Part shown: piece by piece, positions 1 to 9,495 of the stretch
Layout: every line of letters starts with the position of its first letter
Position numbering within the stretch: position 1 is the stretch's first letter
NCBI GenBank assembly: GCA_963661945.1
Contig: CAVLDP010000004.1
Coordinates: 1 to 64,000, forward strand
DNA: 64,000 nucleotides
Direction: 5' to 3'
DNA from: CAVLDP01 sp963661945
GTDB taxonomy: Bacteria > Bacillota > Clostridia > Lachnospirales > Lachnospiraceae
Position numbers and translations under genes: made by a program
The notes under the pieces: model-generated
Database searches by the model: none
What the model saw: only the letters and a program-made list of their open reading frames with translations
What the model was told of the DNA's origin: nothing

Positions 1-470
1 CATTATATGGATGTTTTTTATTCCATAATTGATGATCTATTTCCGTATGCTTCATTAATAGAATGGAATTATCTATTACATCATCCAATACAGTCATGAG
101 TTCAGCAAACTCTAATGAGTTATATTTATTATCTTCTTTTAATTGTTTGTGTGCGCTTTCATTAAGTGAACGATTGTTAAATTCCACTTCAATATCTTGT
201 TCACTAATATTATAAGTTCCTGTTACATTTAGCTATTTTGCAATTCTAATTAATGCAGGTTGTGCCTTGCGCATGGTTAGCTTAGAAACTTTTCTGATTT
301 CTCTTCTTTCGCTAGGCTTAATTTTGTTTGTAATTTGAACTACATTGATATCTTCATCTTTAAGCTCTCTGTATCTTTCAGCCGAAGTCATTCCTACTTT
401 TACAGAAAAAACACCATTATCTGCTGTGCCAGGTCCTTGATGAAGTTCACAATATTATCAATGATCTGTC
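1..470 (-). pseudogene. Decayed fragment of a mobile-element protein (LPD3-like domain)
   Basis: On the minus strand one frame is open from 454 to the window edge except for a single TAG at 233-235. It contains the peptides VKVGMTSAERYRELKDED, NNRSLNESAHKQLKED and FAELMTVLDDVIDNSILL. These resemble the 'large polyvalent protein-associated domain 3' segment I recall from big proteins of Firmicute conjugative elements and prophages, where a similar S-L-x-E-S-x-x-K-Q block is followed by a V-F/L-D-x-V-I-x-N-A block. Upstream of about 455 the likely continuation (QIIDNIVNFIKDLAQQ) lies in another frame and is cut by a TGA at 469-471. So there is at least one stop and one frameshift, and the fragment also runs off the window. 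The region is more AT-rich than its neighbours and lies beside tRNA genes, which fits a remnant of an integrated element. The family assignment is from memory and moderate; the decayed state is directly visible. Confidence 0.5.
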
Positions 471-583
471 ATGTAACGAAATCTGGTGCAATTTTAATCA
501 AAAAACCTTTTATTGGATTAAAAAATCTTTTGATTTTAGTAAAAGAAAATTTGCGTGAAAGTCTTGATTTTACTGGGCTTGCA

Positions 584-616
584 TAAAAAAAATCCCCTAA
601 CCGCAATGGTTAGGGG
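584..616 (-). terminator. Intrinsic terminator of the tRNA-Val/tRNA-Met transcript
   Basis: A perfect 9-bp stem (CCCCTAACC at 594-602 with GGTTAGGGG at 608-616, loop GCAAT) is followed on the minus strand by a run of eight T (bases 592-584 with one A). It lies four bases beyond the 3' end of the tRNA-Met gene. Confidence 0.9.
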
Positions 617-620
617 AAAG

Positions 621-694
621 TAGCGAGGGAGAGACTCGAACTCTCAACCTCCCGGGTATGAACCGGACGCTCTAGCCAGTTGAGCCACCTCGCC
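621..694 (-). tRNA. tRNA-Met (CAT), elongator type
   Basis: The minus strand folds into a full cloverleaf of 74 nt. The acceptor arm is GGCGAGG with CCTCGCT, including a G-U at the first pair, and A is the discriminator. The D arm is GCTC/GAGC. The anticodon stem TCCGG/CCGGG encloses the loop TTCATAC with anticodon CAT, and the T arm contains GTTCGAGTC. CCA is not encoded. The body around the anticodon (CGGTTCATACCCG) is typical of elongator tRNA-Met of Firmicutes rather than the initiator (no C1-A72 mismatch) or the lysidine-modified tRNA-Ile. It lies four bases downstream of tRNA-Val and shares its transcript. Confidence 0.95.
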
Positions 695-698
695 ATAA

Positions 699-771
699 TG
701 GAACCTACAGGGCTCGAACCTGTGACCCTCTGCTTGTAAGGCAGATGCTCTCCCAGCTGAGCTAAGATTCC
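699..771 (-). tRNA. tRNA-Val (TAC)
   Basis: A 73-nt cloverleaf on the minus strand. Acceptor GGAATCT pairs with AGGTTCC (one U-G pair). The D arm is GCTC/GAGC. The anticodon stem TCTGC/GCAGA holds loop CTTACAA with anticodon TAC. The T arm is CAGGTTCGAGCCCTG. CCA is not encoded. It is the first gene of a two-tRNA transcript ending at the terminator at 584-616. Confidence 0.95.
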
Positions 772-800
772 ATTCAATCACGTTGCCGTGACCGTGTATT

Positions 801-830
801 AATATACTATATTGTAGGCTATGAAGTCAA
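801..830 (-). promoter_or_regulatory. Promoter of the tRNA-Val/tRNA-Met transcript
   Basis: On the minus strand TTGACT (825-830) is followed after 18 bases by TATATT (801-806), about 30 bases upstream of tRNA-Val. It lies between the metH stop and the tRNA genes. Confidence 0.6.
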
Positions 831-892
831 CCATTTTCTTGAAGTTTTTCTATATCAGAAATTATGCCCATTTATCAGAAAATTAGCAAGCA

Positions 893-3304
893 TTACGACA
901 ACAATTGCTCCGCAACGCGAACTGCATCTGCCGCATCAATAGAGTAAGCATCTGCTCCGATTTCCTCTGCATAAGATGGTGTGATACAGGCGCCACCGAT
1001 CATAATCTTGGCCGGGCAATTTCTCGCATGAGCCAGGTCTACGACATCCTTCATACGAACCATCGTTGTCGTCATAAGAGCAGAAAGTCCAATAATAGAC
1101 GCGCCCTCTTCTAGAGCCGTATTTACAATTATCTCGGCTGATACATCTTTTCCAAGATCTATGACGCGGTAGCCATAATTCTTGAGCATAAGCGCTACCA
1201 GATTCTTGCCAATGTCGTGGATATCTCCCTCTACGGTTGCAATTACGATAGTCTCCTTCTCCTCCTGGTCCGATGACACAAGATATGGCTCCAGATAGTC
1301 CATCGCCACCTTCATGGCATTCGCACCCGCGATAAGCTGTGGAAGGAAATATTTCTTCTCATCATATAATCGACCCACCTCATTAATTCCAGGAATCAAA
1401 TAGGAATTAATAATCTTGGATGCGGACTCGCCCTTCTCAAGCTTCGCCTTCGCAAGATCTGCAATCGTAGATTTATTTCCCTTCACAACAGCATCCATTA
1501 GAGGATCAAAGGAATCTTGCATGGACGAAGCGGAAGATACTGTATTAGCAATTGTCGACATCGTAACCTGCCCGCTTGGAACGGACTTCAGATATCTCTC
1601 TGTCGCCCCTTCCTTACAGAGAAGCATATCGGCTGCAAATGCACTGTAGGTCAGCATCTCCTGGGATGGGTTCGCTATAGCCATCGTAAGTCCCTTAGAT
1701 AAGGCAATGTTTAGAAATGCAGCATTTACAAAAGCCCTCTGAGGCAGGCCAAAGGATATATTGGATAGACCACAAATTGTAGGAAGGCCAGCCTGTCTGC
1801 AATAATCAAGCGTATCAAAGCAGTTCTTCGCAGCCGATTCCTCCGCTCCAACTGTCGCCACAAGAAGATCCACAACAAGATCATCCTCTGTTAATCCGTA
1901 GCTTTTAGCTGCAGTTATGACCTTCTCTATATTAGCCTTCTTCTCGTCAAGATTCTTCGGAAGGCCAGAGGAAGAAAGTGGGAGAACAATGAACATGGCT
2001 CCGTATTTCTTCGCGAGTGGAAGCATAGCTTCCATCTTCTCATCCTCTGCCGAAATAGAATTAATAAGAGCACGTCCTGGATAGATACGAAGAGCAGCCT
2101 CCATCACATCAACAAAGCTTGAATCCAGGCATAGAGGAAGGTCCACAGTATAGGTCACCTCATGAATGGCATCAATCATCATCTGTCTCTCATCGATACC
2201 ATTGGTTCCCATATTCACATCAAGAATGGATGCTCCTGCTTCTTCCTGAGACCGTGCAAATTCACGAACCAGGTCAAGAGAACCAGCGCGAAGTTCCTCC
2301 TGCAAGGCCTTCTTTCCGGTTGGATTAATTCGCTCTCCCACAATTAGAAATGGACCATTTAGCGCTATCTCACAGTTCTGTCTCTCCGATGTGACTACAC
2401 GCTTCACCTCAGGATCAGGTGGTAACACTGATAGACCTTCTACCGCAGATTTAAGTGCACGAATGTGATCAGGTGTCGTACCACAGCAGCCACCCACTAC
2501 GCCTGCACCAGCTTCCACAAGAACCTTCATCTCAGATGCGAATTCATCTGGCGTCATCTCATAGACGGTCTCCCCATCCTTAAGTTCGGGCAAGCCGGCA
2601 TTAGGCTTGGCTAACACTGGAATACGAGCATATCTACGCATAGACTGAATAAGTGGCAGCATAGCCTCAGGACCTGAAGAGCAATTCAGACCAACTACAT
2701 CTACTCCCATCGCCTGAAGCACAATTATCGTTGTAGATGCCTCTGTTCCAAATAGGGTTCTGCCATCCTCATTGTAGGTAAGCGATACCATAATCGGCAG
2801 ATCACAGCTTTCCTTAATTGCAAGAACCGCCGCACGACATTCCTGAAGGCTCATCATGGTCTCCACCACAAAGAGATCCACTCCCTCGAGGAGGATAGCC
2901 TGAACCTGTTCCTTGTAGACATCCACCAAGTCCTCGAAATCCATATCACCCGTTGGGTAGAGCTGACGCCCCGTCATCGTAAGATCACCTGCTACATAAG
3001 CTCTACCGCCTGATGCCTGCTTACTGAGTCGTACCATGGTGCGATTCAGTTCTTCCAGGCGATCCTCCAGTCCATATTCTGAGAGCTTGATACGATTGGC
3101 GGTAAATGTCGGCGCATAGATAATATCAGAGCCAGCCTCCACATAGGCTCTCTGAAGGGTAAGAATCGCCTCTTCATGCTCAGATATCCATTTCTCAGGG
3201 CACACTCCAATCGGCATACCCTCTCGAAGGAGGTTTGATCCCGTCGCGCCATCTAAGATTACCGGCCGCTCTTCTATTAAGTGAAGTAATTCCTGACTTG
3301 TCAT
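893..3304 (-). CDS. metH: Cobalamin-dependent methionine synthase without the activation domain
   Basis: Transfers a methyl group from 5-methyltetrahydrofolate through cobalamin to homocysteine, giving methionine. The 803 residues read in order: homocysteine S-methyltransferase barrel (about 1-290, zinc ligands C208, C273, C274 in the GGCCGTTP motif), pterin-binding barrel (about 310-560), cobalamin cap (about 590-670) and B12-binding domain (about 680-803) with the D694-x-H696-x-x-G699 signature that places His on cobalt. The C-terminal S-adenosylmethionine activation domain of the roughly 1,230-residue E. coli enzyme is absent; this short form is common in clostridia, where a separate reactivation protein is assumed. 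The ATG overlaps the TGA of the upstream MTHFR fusion by four bases, so the two are translationally coupled. No clear terminator follows. Confidence 0.95.
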   Translation of the reverse strand: MTSQELLHLIEERPVILDGATGSNLLREGMPIGVCPEKWISEHEEAILTLQRAYVEAGSDIIYAPTFTANRIKLSEYGLEDRLEELNRTMVRLSKQASGGRAYVAGDLTMTGRQLYPTGDMDFEDLVDVYKEQVQAILLEGVDLFVVETMMSLQECRAAVLAIKESCDLPIMVSLTYNEDGRTLFGTEASTTIIVLQAMGVDVVGLNCSSGPEAMLPLIQSMRRYARIPVLAKPNAGLPELKDGETVYEMTPDEFASEMKVLVEAGAGVVGGCCGTTPDHIRALKSAVEGLSVLPPDPEVKRVVTSERQNCEIALNGPFLIVGERINPTGKKALQEELRAGSLDLVREFARSQEEAGASILDVNMGTNGIDERQMMIDAIHEVTYTVDLPLCLDSSFVDVMEAALRIYPGRALINSISAEDEKMEAMLPLAKKYGAMFIVLPLSSSGLPKNLDEKKANIEKVITAAKSYGLTEDDLVVDLLVATVGAEESAAKNCFDTLDYCRQAGLPTICGLSNISFGLPQRAFVNAAFLNIALSKGLTMAIANPSQEMLTYSAFAADMLLCKEGATERYLKSVPSGQVTMSTIANTVSSASSMQDSFDPLMDAVVKGNKSTIADLAKAKLEKGESASKIINSYLIPGINEVGRLYDEKKYFLPQLIAGANAMKVAMDYLEPYLVSSDQEEKETIVIATVEGDIHDIGKNLVALMLKNYGYRVIDLGKDVSAEIIVNTALEEGASIIGLSALMTTTMVRMKDVVDLAHARNCPAKIMIGGACITPSYAEEIGADAYSIDAADAVRVAEQLLS

Positions 3305-5112
3305 GCCTCTAATTCCTCTCGAATCCTCTCGATAATTCTAGCAATAAGCTCCACCCTGTTAAATGGAGTCATAAAATAATAAGCATCCGCAATATCCTGT
3401 AATCCCCTTGCAATAGTAAGAGAAATATCGATTGCAACATCCTCTGCCTCTTCTCTTGTCATATCCTCACGATAGGCAGATACCACTTCATCCGGTATAT
3501 GAATGCCCGGCATCTGGTTAGCCATAAATACAGCATTCTTGTAGCTTACAAGTGGCATAATTCCTGCACAAATCTTAGCGCCCGTCTTCTCCTTGAGATA
3601 AGAGAGTCGCATAATATCTTCCTTACTATAGACAGGCTGAGTCAGGAAATAAGAGCACCCCTGTTCCATCTTACTCATCATCCGTCTTGCAATAGCATCT
3701 GCATTCTTGCCATGGTAGTTAAGGGCGCCACCATAGACCACTCGGTCTGCCGCAAAAACATCCTCATTCATCTGCTGAATCAGATTCATGAAGCGGATCG
3801 AGTTAAAATCAAAGACTGGAGTTATACTACTCCTATCCTTCTGTGGTACAGGATCTCCCGTCACAATCAGAAAATGTCTAAGCGCAGCATAATAATCACC
3901 CAGCATCAAGGACCTTAGGCCAATCATATTACGATCTCTGCACGCAATATGCGGCATAACCTGAATTCCAACCTGCGATTGAATCATGCAGGCTAAGATA
4001 GAAGCATCCATCCTGGTTCTACCCATCGGTGAATCCGATAGTGTAAGAAGGTCTACCTTGTGGTCCTTTAATATCTTCGCACCTTCAAACACCTTCGACG
4101 CATCAGTATCAAATGGAGGATCCAGCTCGACGATATAAGCCTTCTCCCCTCTCTTAAGCTTCTTATAGAAGGAAGAATAGGTTCTCTTCTCCTCGAGCTC
4201 TTCCATCATCTCAACTATCTTAACGCTCGGCCTATCAGAATCTAATGCAGAAGAGAGCTTCTCTATATGCTTTGGGCTCGTTCCGCAGCAACCACCTAGG
4301 ATATTCGCTCCATATCCCACCATCTTCTCTACCTGTTCTGAGAAATAGGACTCATTTTTCGCGTAGATTGGACGTCCACGCATGATATAAGGATATCCTG
4401 CATTCGGCAAGGTAAGAAATGGCTTATCCGTATAATAAGTAAGATTCTCGATTGTCTGCAGCATGTGAAGCGCATCCATATCGCAGTTTAGACCATAAGC
4501 ATCTACGGATTCCTCTAAAGCCATGGTCCTCATCATACGGTCAATTCCAAGTCCTGTCTTCGTAAATCCAGTCTTGTCCATCGAAAAGGACGCTAAGACA
4601 AATGTCTCATCGGGTAGACTCTTCAGATATGTCGTAAGCGATAATAACAAATCCATATCTGACTGCGTCTCGAAGAAGAAAATACGACCGCCTTCTTCAT
4701 AGAATGCAAGCAGCATATTCTGATATTGCTGCAGGATATCTTCGGAATCAGAAAGTGGCAAATTGAAAATGGTACCAATATCACAAGCGACAAAGACCTC
4801 CTCGGATGGATTCTCCTTGAGGAAGTTCTCTCTTACTGTATTTGCAATGCGATAGGAAGCTCTTAGATTGGTAAGCCGGTCCTCTTCATCCTCAAAGAAT
4901 CTCGGATTCGTGGCAAAGGAATTGGTACGAAGAAGCCTGGCTCCCGCATCCAGATAGGCTCTATGAATCATCTCTATCTGTTCAGGATTTGATGTATTCA
5001 GCTTCTCTACGAGATCATAGTCCTTCGGATGAATCTCATTATAATAGGTGCCCATTGCACCATCACAAAGCAGGATATTCTCCTGCAGAAAATCTCTTAT
5101 TCTCATATGCAT
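3301..5112 (-). CDS. Bifunctional homocysteine S-methyltransferase / 5,10-methylenetetrahydrofolate reductase
   Basis: Two enzymes of the methionine cycle in one 603-residue chain, the YitJ-type arrangement. Residues about 10-290 form a homocysteine S-methyltransferase barrel with zinc ligands C210, C275 and C276 (GGCCGTSP). Residues about 315-603 form an FAD-dependent MTHFR domain that starts with the VELDPP stretch carrying the conserved acidic residue and continues with HIACRDRN and LTQPVYS. It supplies methyl-THF to MetH, encoded immediately downstream with an ATGA overlap. Two starts are possible, ATG at 5112 or ATG at 5106; an AAAGG lies upstream of both. Only 32 bases separate the start from the terminator at 5145-5172, and I see no SAM riboswitch, T-box or convincing promoter in that gap. 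Confidence 0.93.
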   Translation of the reverse strand: MHMRIRDFLQENILLCDGAMGTYYNEIHPKDYDLVEKLNTSNPEQIEMIHRAYLDAGARLLRTNSFATNPRFFEDEEDRLTNLRASYRIANTVRENFLKENPSEEVFVACDIGTIFNLPLSDSEDILQQYQNMLLAFYEEGGRIFFFETQSDMDLLLSLTTYLKSLPDETFVLASFSMDKTGFTKTGLGIDRMMRTMALEESVDAYGLNCDMDALHMLQTIENLTYYTDKPFLTLPNAGYPYIMRGRPIYAKNESYFSEQVEKMVGYGANILGGCCGTSPKHIEKLSSALDSDRPSVKIVEMMEELEEKRTYSSFYKKLKRGEKAYIVELDPPFDTDASKVFEGAKILKDHKVDLLTLSDSPMGRTRMDASILACMIQSQVGIQVMPHIACRDRNMIGLRSLMLGDYYAALRHFLIVTGDPVPQKDRSSITPVFDFNSIRFMNLIQQMNEDVFAADRVVYGGALNYHGKNADAIARRMMSKMEQGCSYFLTQPVYSKEDIMRLSYLKEKTGAKICAGIMPLVSYKNAVFMANQMPGIHIPDEVVSAYREDMTREEAEDVAIDISLTIARGLQDIADAYYFMTPFNRVELIARIIERIREELEA

Positions 5113-5144
5113 AGTAACCTTTCTTCAAAGTCAAATTCTAACAT

Positions 5145-5172
5145 AAAAGGGGCACCCAATAAAGGGTGCCCC
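5145..5172 (-). terminator. Intrinsic terminator after carB
   Basis: A perfect 9-bp GC-rich stem (5149-5157 with 5164-5172, GGGGCACCC type, 6-base loop) followed on the minus strand by TTTT. It lies 20 bases after the carB stop and 32 bases before the metF-type start, so it probably separates carAB from the methionine genes or meters read-through into them. Confidence 0.85.
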
Positions 5173-5191
5173 TAAAAACAATTCAGAAATT

Positions 5192-8100
5192 CTATGCGTT
5201 TTTCACGGTAGCAATATCAATTGGTGTCACATCATCAAGCTTTGTCTCAAGTGATGTTGCAAGAGCATTAGCTGTATCCATAGCTGTGATACAGTAGACA
5301 CCTGTCTCAATTGCATTTCTACGAATCAGGAAGCCATCTCGATTCTTATCTCCATGTCCTGTCGTTGGAATATCGATAACCAGATCAATCTTATGGCCTA
5401 GAATCAGATCCATAACATTTGGAGATTCCTGTGAGATCTTATTGACCCAGAGAGCTTCCACTCCGTGCTCATTCAGATACTTCGCAGTACTTCTGGTTGC
5501 ATAAATCTTGTATCCAAGAGCTGCAAAACGCTTCGCTACATCGACAGCCTCTGCCTTATCCTTGTCCGCAACCGTCATAATCATCTGCTTGTACTTCTCT
5601 ACATTGACGCCCGCCCCAAGGAAGGCCTTATAGAGAGCTTCGTTGAATGTCTTACCGATTCCTAAGCACTCACCAGTAGACTTCATCTCAGGTCCCATGG
5701 AAATCTCTGCACCACGAAGCTTCTCAAAGGAGAATACCGGCATCTTGATTGCGATATAATCTGCTTCCGGCTGAAGTCCTGGCTCATATCCCATCTCACG
5801 AATGCTATGTCCGATAATCACCTTGGTCGCAAGATCCACAATTGGAATACCTGTTACCTTGGAAATGTAAGGAACTGTACGAGAGGAACGAGGATTCACC
5901 TCGATGACATAGACCTCACCATCCATTACGATAAACTGGATATTGATCATACCCTTCACATGAAGAGCCTTGGCAAGTCTCTCGGTGTAATCCGTAATCT
6001 TAGCCTTAATCTCAGGTCCGATCGTGTGAGCTGGATATACCGAAATAGAATCACCAGAATGTACACCTGTACGTTCAATATGCTCCATGATACCAGGAAT
6101 CAGGATATCTGTGCCGTCGCATACCGCGTCGACCTCAATCTCCTTACCCTGCAGATACTTATCTACGAGAATTGGATGATCCTGAGCAATCTGATTGATG
6201 ATACCGATGAATTCCTCGATTTCCTCATCATTAAAGGCAATCTGCATACCCTGTCCACCAAGGACATAGGATGGACGAACAAGAACTGGATAACCAATCT
6301 CATTTGCAACAGCCTTAGCCTCTTCTGCTGTATATACTGTACCACCAGAAGCACGTGGAATCTGAGTCTGCTCCAGAATCTTGTCAAATAATTCTCTGTC
6401 TTCTGCCGCATCGACATCTTCTGCCTTGGTACCAAGAATTGGAACTCCCATCTTCATCAGCGCTTCCGTAAGCTTGATTGCAGTCTGACCACCAAACTGA
6501 ACAACCGCACCATCTGGCTTCTCGATATCTACGATACTCTCTACATCTTCTTCTGTAAGCGGCTCAAAGTATAGCTTATCTGCAATATCGAAGTCCGTAG
6601 AAACAGTCTCCGGATTATTATTAACAATGATTGTCTCATAGCCTTCCTTGGAGAAAGCCCAGGTACTATGAACAGAACAATAATCGAACTCAATACCCTG
6701 TCCGATACGGATTGGGCCAGATCCAAGAACTAAGACCTTCTTTCGATCATTTGTCTTAACTGCTTCATTTTCACTACCAAATACTGAATAGTAATATGGA
6801 GTCTCTGCCGCAAATTCTGCCGCACAGGTATCAACCATCTTAAATGCAGCAACAATTCCATTGTCATAGCGCATCTTCTTCACATCAGAGACTGATAGGC
6901 CGGATAATTCAGCAATCACCTTGTCTGGGAATTCAATACGCTTCGCTTCCTTCAGAAGGTCCACAGTGAGCTCTTCAGACTTAAGACGCTCTTCCATCTC
7001 TACAAGGATAGCAATCTTGTCGATAAACCAGTGATCAATCATGGTAATCTCATGAATATGATCATAAGACACTCCTCTACGAAGTGCCTCTGCAATACAG
7101 TAGATTCTGCGATCATCTACTACATGAAGCTGAGCCTCAAGCTGCTCATCACTATATTCGTCGAAGCCATAACTCATAAGCGAATCGACATGCTGCTCCA
7201 GAGAACGAATTGCCTTCATAAGAGCACCTTCGAAGTTATTGCAGATAGACATAACCTCTCCAGTAGCCTTCATCTGGGTCGTAAGCGTTCTCTTGGCTGT
7301 TAAGAATTTGTCAAACGGAAGACGTGGAATCTTCACAACGCAGTAATCAAGCATTGGCTCGAAGGATGCATAAGTCTTACCAGTAATGGCATTCTTGATC
7401 TCATCAAGAGTATATCCGAGCGCAATCTTGGCGGTTACCTTGGCAATTGGGTAACCTGTTGCCTTGGATGCAAGTGCAGAAGAACGACTTACACGAGGAT
7501 TTACCTCGATGACACAATATTCAAAGGAATCCGGATTAAGAGCATACTGCACATTACAACCACCGGTAATTCCGAGTTCATCGATAATATTAAGAGCAGA
7601 TGTACGAAGCATCTGATATTCCTTGTCTCCAAGTGTCTGTGAAGGAGCTACTACAATGGAGTCACCAGTATGTACACCGACTGGATCAATATTCTCCATG
7701 TTACATACCGTGATACAATTGCCGGCAGCATCTCGCATCACCTCATACTCGACTTCCTTCCAACCAGCGATGCAACGCTCCACAAGGACCTCATGCACAC
7801 GGCTAAGACGAAGACCATTGGTTAGAATATCTACAAGTTCTGTCTCATCATGAGCGATACCACCGCCAGAACCACCAAGAGTATATGCTGGACGAAGTAC
7901 TACTGGATAGCCAATGGTATTGGTGAATTTAATACCATCCTCTACATTATGAACGACAAGGGAAGCTGCAACTGGTTCGCCAATCTTCTCCATGGTATCC
8001 TTGAAGCCCTGACGATCCTCTGCCTTGAAGATTGTCTCTGCTGTTGTACCAATCAGACGAACATTATGCTCTCTTAAGAAGCCTGACTCATCAAGCTCCA

Positions 8101-8398
8101 TTCCAAGATTCAGTCCTGCCTGTCCACCAAGGGTAGGAAGAACAGAGTCTGGTTTCTCCTTCAGAATAATCTTCTTCAGGACTTCAACAGAAAGCGGCTC
8201 AATATAGACCTCATCCGCAATTTCCTTGTCTGTCATAATAGTTGCTGGGTTCGAGTTCACAAGAACAACCTCAACGCCCTCTTCCTTCAGAGAACGACAG
8301 GCCTGTGTTCCAGCATAATCAAACTCTGCAGCCTGACCAATGACGATTGGACCAGAACCAATAACCAGAACCTTCTTGATACTATTATCTCTTGGCAT
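5192..8398 (-). CDS. carB: Carbamoyl-phosphate synthase, large subunit
   Basis: Makes carbamoyl phosphate from bicarbonate, ATP and the ammonia delivered by CarA, for pyrimidine and arginine synthesis. At 1,068 residues it is full length. Two homologous halves each begin with a K-V-L-V-x-G-S-G-P-I motif (near residues 9 and 555) and contain an ATP-grasp domain (about 128-320 and 670-860; the VIEVNPR strand recurs in both). The last 130 residues form the allosteric MGS-like domain. The ATG overlaps the carA stop by one base (TAATG), so the two subunits are coupled. The arginine genes at 50-57 kb are the other consumers of the product. A 28-base terminator follows. Confidence 0.98.
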   Translation of the reverse strand: MPRDNSIKKVLVIGSGPIVIGQAAEFDYAGTQACRSLKEEGVEVVLVNSNPATIMTDKEIADEVYIEPLSVEVLKKIILKEKPDSVLPTLGGQAGLNLGMELDESGFLREHNVRLIGTTAETIFKAEDRQGFKDTMEKIGEPVAASLVVHNVEDGIKFTNTIGYPVVLRPAYTLGGSGGGIAHDETELVDILTNGLRLSRVHEVLVERCIAGWKEVEYEVMRDAAGNCITVCNMENIDPVGVHTGDSIVVAPSQTLGDKEYQMLRTSALNIIDELGITGGCNVQYALNPDSFEYCVIEVNPRVSRSSALASKATGYPIAKVTAKIALGYTLDEIKNAITGKTYASFEPMLDYCVVKIPRLPFDKFLTAKRTLTTQMKATGEVMSICNNFEGALMKAIRSLEQHVDSLMSYGFDEYSDEQLEAQLHVVDDRRIYCIAEALRRGVSYDHIHEITMIDHWFIDKIAILVEMEERLKSEELTVDLLKEAKRIEFPDKVIAELSGLSVSDVKKMRYDNGIVAAFKMVDTCAAEFAAETPYYYSVFGSENEAVKTNDRKKVLVLGSGPIRIGQGIEFDYCSVHSTWAFSKEGYETIIVNNNPETVSTDFDIADKLYFEPLTEEDVESIVDIEKPDGAVVQFGGQTAIKLTEALMKMGVPILGTKAEDVDAAEDRELFDKILEQTQIPRASGGTVYTAEEAKAVANEIGYPVLVRPSYVLGGQGMQIAFNDEEIEEFIGIINQIAQDHPILVDKYLQGKEIEVDAVCDGTDILIPGIMEHIERTGVHSGDSISVYPAHTIGPEIKAKITDYTERLAKALHVKGMINIQFIVMDGEVYVIEVNPRSSRTVPYISKVTGIPIVDLATKVIIGHSIREMGYEPGLQPEADYIAIKMPVFSFEKLRGAEISMGPEMKSTGECLGIGKTFNEALYKAFLGAGVNVEKYKQMIMTVADKDKAEAVDVAKRFAALGYKIYATRSTAKYLNEHGVEALWVNKISQESPNVMDLILGHKIDLVIDIPTTGHGDKNRDGFLIRRNAIETGVYCITAMDTANALATSLETKLDDVTPIDIATVKNA

Positions 8399-9468
8399 TA
8401 ATTCTCTCCTCCCATCATTGCAATAAATCGATCAAACAAATATCCACTATCCTGTGGTCCAGGGCAAGCCTCTGGATGGAACTGAACCGTGAAGATATTC
8501 TTGCCTACATACTTGAGGCCTTCGTTCGTTCCATCATTTACATTGGTAAATGCAGGAACAGCCACCGACGCATCCAGATTCTCAGTATCTACAACATATC
8601 CATGATTCTGAGAAGAAATATAGACGCGACCAGTCTCTAAATCCTTCACTGGATGGTTGCCACCTCTATGTCCATATTTTAGCTTATGTGTTGGGCATCC
8701 ATTGGCGATAGCCATAAGCTGATGTCCCAGGCAGATGGCAAAGATTGGTGTATCTGACTGATAGAGCTTCTTGATTTCTTCAATAATCTCAACATTTGTC
8801 TCAGGATCTCCAGGTCCATTCGAAAGCATAATGCCATCTGGACAATCCGAGAGGATCTCTTCTGCAGATGTATGGGCAGGGTAAATGGTTACCTGACAGC
8901 CTCTCTCATTCAAAGACTTGGCAATATTATTCTTGGCACCAAAATCCATAAGTGCAACCTTCTTGCCAGAACCAGGCAGAACCTTCTTAGTTGCACAGGT
9001 AACACGGCTTACTACATCTCCAACCGTATATTCCTTAAGTCTAGGAATAACCTCATCCAGCTTATAGTCTGCATTCGTGGTAATCATACCGTTCATGGTA
9101 CCCTTATCACGAAGAAGCTTGGTGAGTGCTCTTGTATCAATACCGCAAATACCTGGGATATCCTGCTTCTCCAGGAAGTCCTGTATCGTACCCTGGCAGC
9201 GGAAATTGCTAGGAATTCGAGATAATTCTCTTACGATATAACCATCAACCCAAGATTTCTCCGACTCCATATCTGGAGTGATTCCATAGTTACCAATCAG
9301 CGGATATGTCATACACACAGCCTGTCCTGCGTAAGATGGGTCTGTAAGTACCTCCAGGTAACCGGTCATTGATGTATTAAATACAATCTCACTAATGACT
9401 TCTCGCTTAGAGCCGATGCTGGTTCCCTCGAACACAGTACCGTCTTCAAGTATCAGAAATGCCTTCAT
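8398..9468 (-). CDS. carA: Carbamoyl-phosphate synthase, small (glutaminase) subunit
   Basis: Class I glutamine amidotransferase that hydrolyses glutamine and channels ammonia to CarB. The N-terminal CarA-specific domain (MKAFLILEDG, YPLIGNYG, CGIDTRALT) precedes the amidotransferase domain with the nucleophile in FAICLGHQL and the catalytic His/Glu in VQFHPEACPGP. I place the start at ATG 9468 (356 residues), because the in-frame ATG at 9495 sits directly on the T-run of the terminator at 9496-9538 and nine residues before the conserved MKAFL. An AGGA lies upstream of 9468. It overlaps carB by one base. No promoter with good -35/-10 spacing is visible between the purL terminator and the gene. 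Confidence 0.96.
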   Translation of the reverse strand: MKAFLILEDGTVFEGTSIGSKREVISEIVFNTSMTGYLEVLTDPSYAGQAVCMTYPLIGNYGITPDMESEKSWVDGYIVRELSRIPSNFRCQGTIQDFLEKQDIPGICGIDTRALTKLLRDKGTMNGMITTNADYKLDEVIPRLKEYTVGDVVSRVTCATKKVLPGSGKKVALMDFGAKNNIAKSLNERGCQVTIYPAHTSAEEILSDCPDGIMLSNGPGDPETNVEIIEEIKKLYQSDTPIFAICLGHQLMAIANGCPTHKLKYGHRGGNHPVKDLETGRVYISSQNHGYVVDTENLDASVAVPAFTNVNDGTNEGLKYVGKNIFTVQFHPEACPGPQDSGYLFDRFIAMMGGEN

Positions 9469-9495
9469 TCTTTGCCCTGTCCTTTCCTTTTCCAT

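Noticed and set aside
335..586. Open frame of 83 codons on the plus strand
   Set aside because: It is antisense to the decayed LPD3-like fragment, has no ribosome-binding site and its translation is low-complexity.
621..694. tRNA-Ile2 (lysidine-modified CAT) or initiator tRNA
   Set aside because: The anticodon-arm and acceptor sequences fit elongator tRNA-Met; there is no C1-A72 mismatch or three consecutive G-C pairs typical of initiators.
5113..5190. Possible SAM riboswitch or T-box ahead of the methionine genes
   Set aside because: Only 78 bases, mostly occupied by a terminator stem; no kink-turn, AGGGA or T-box core is present.
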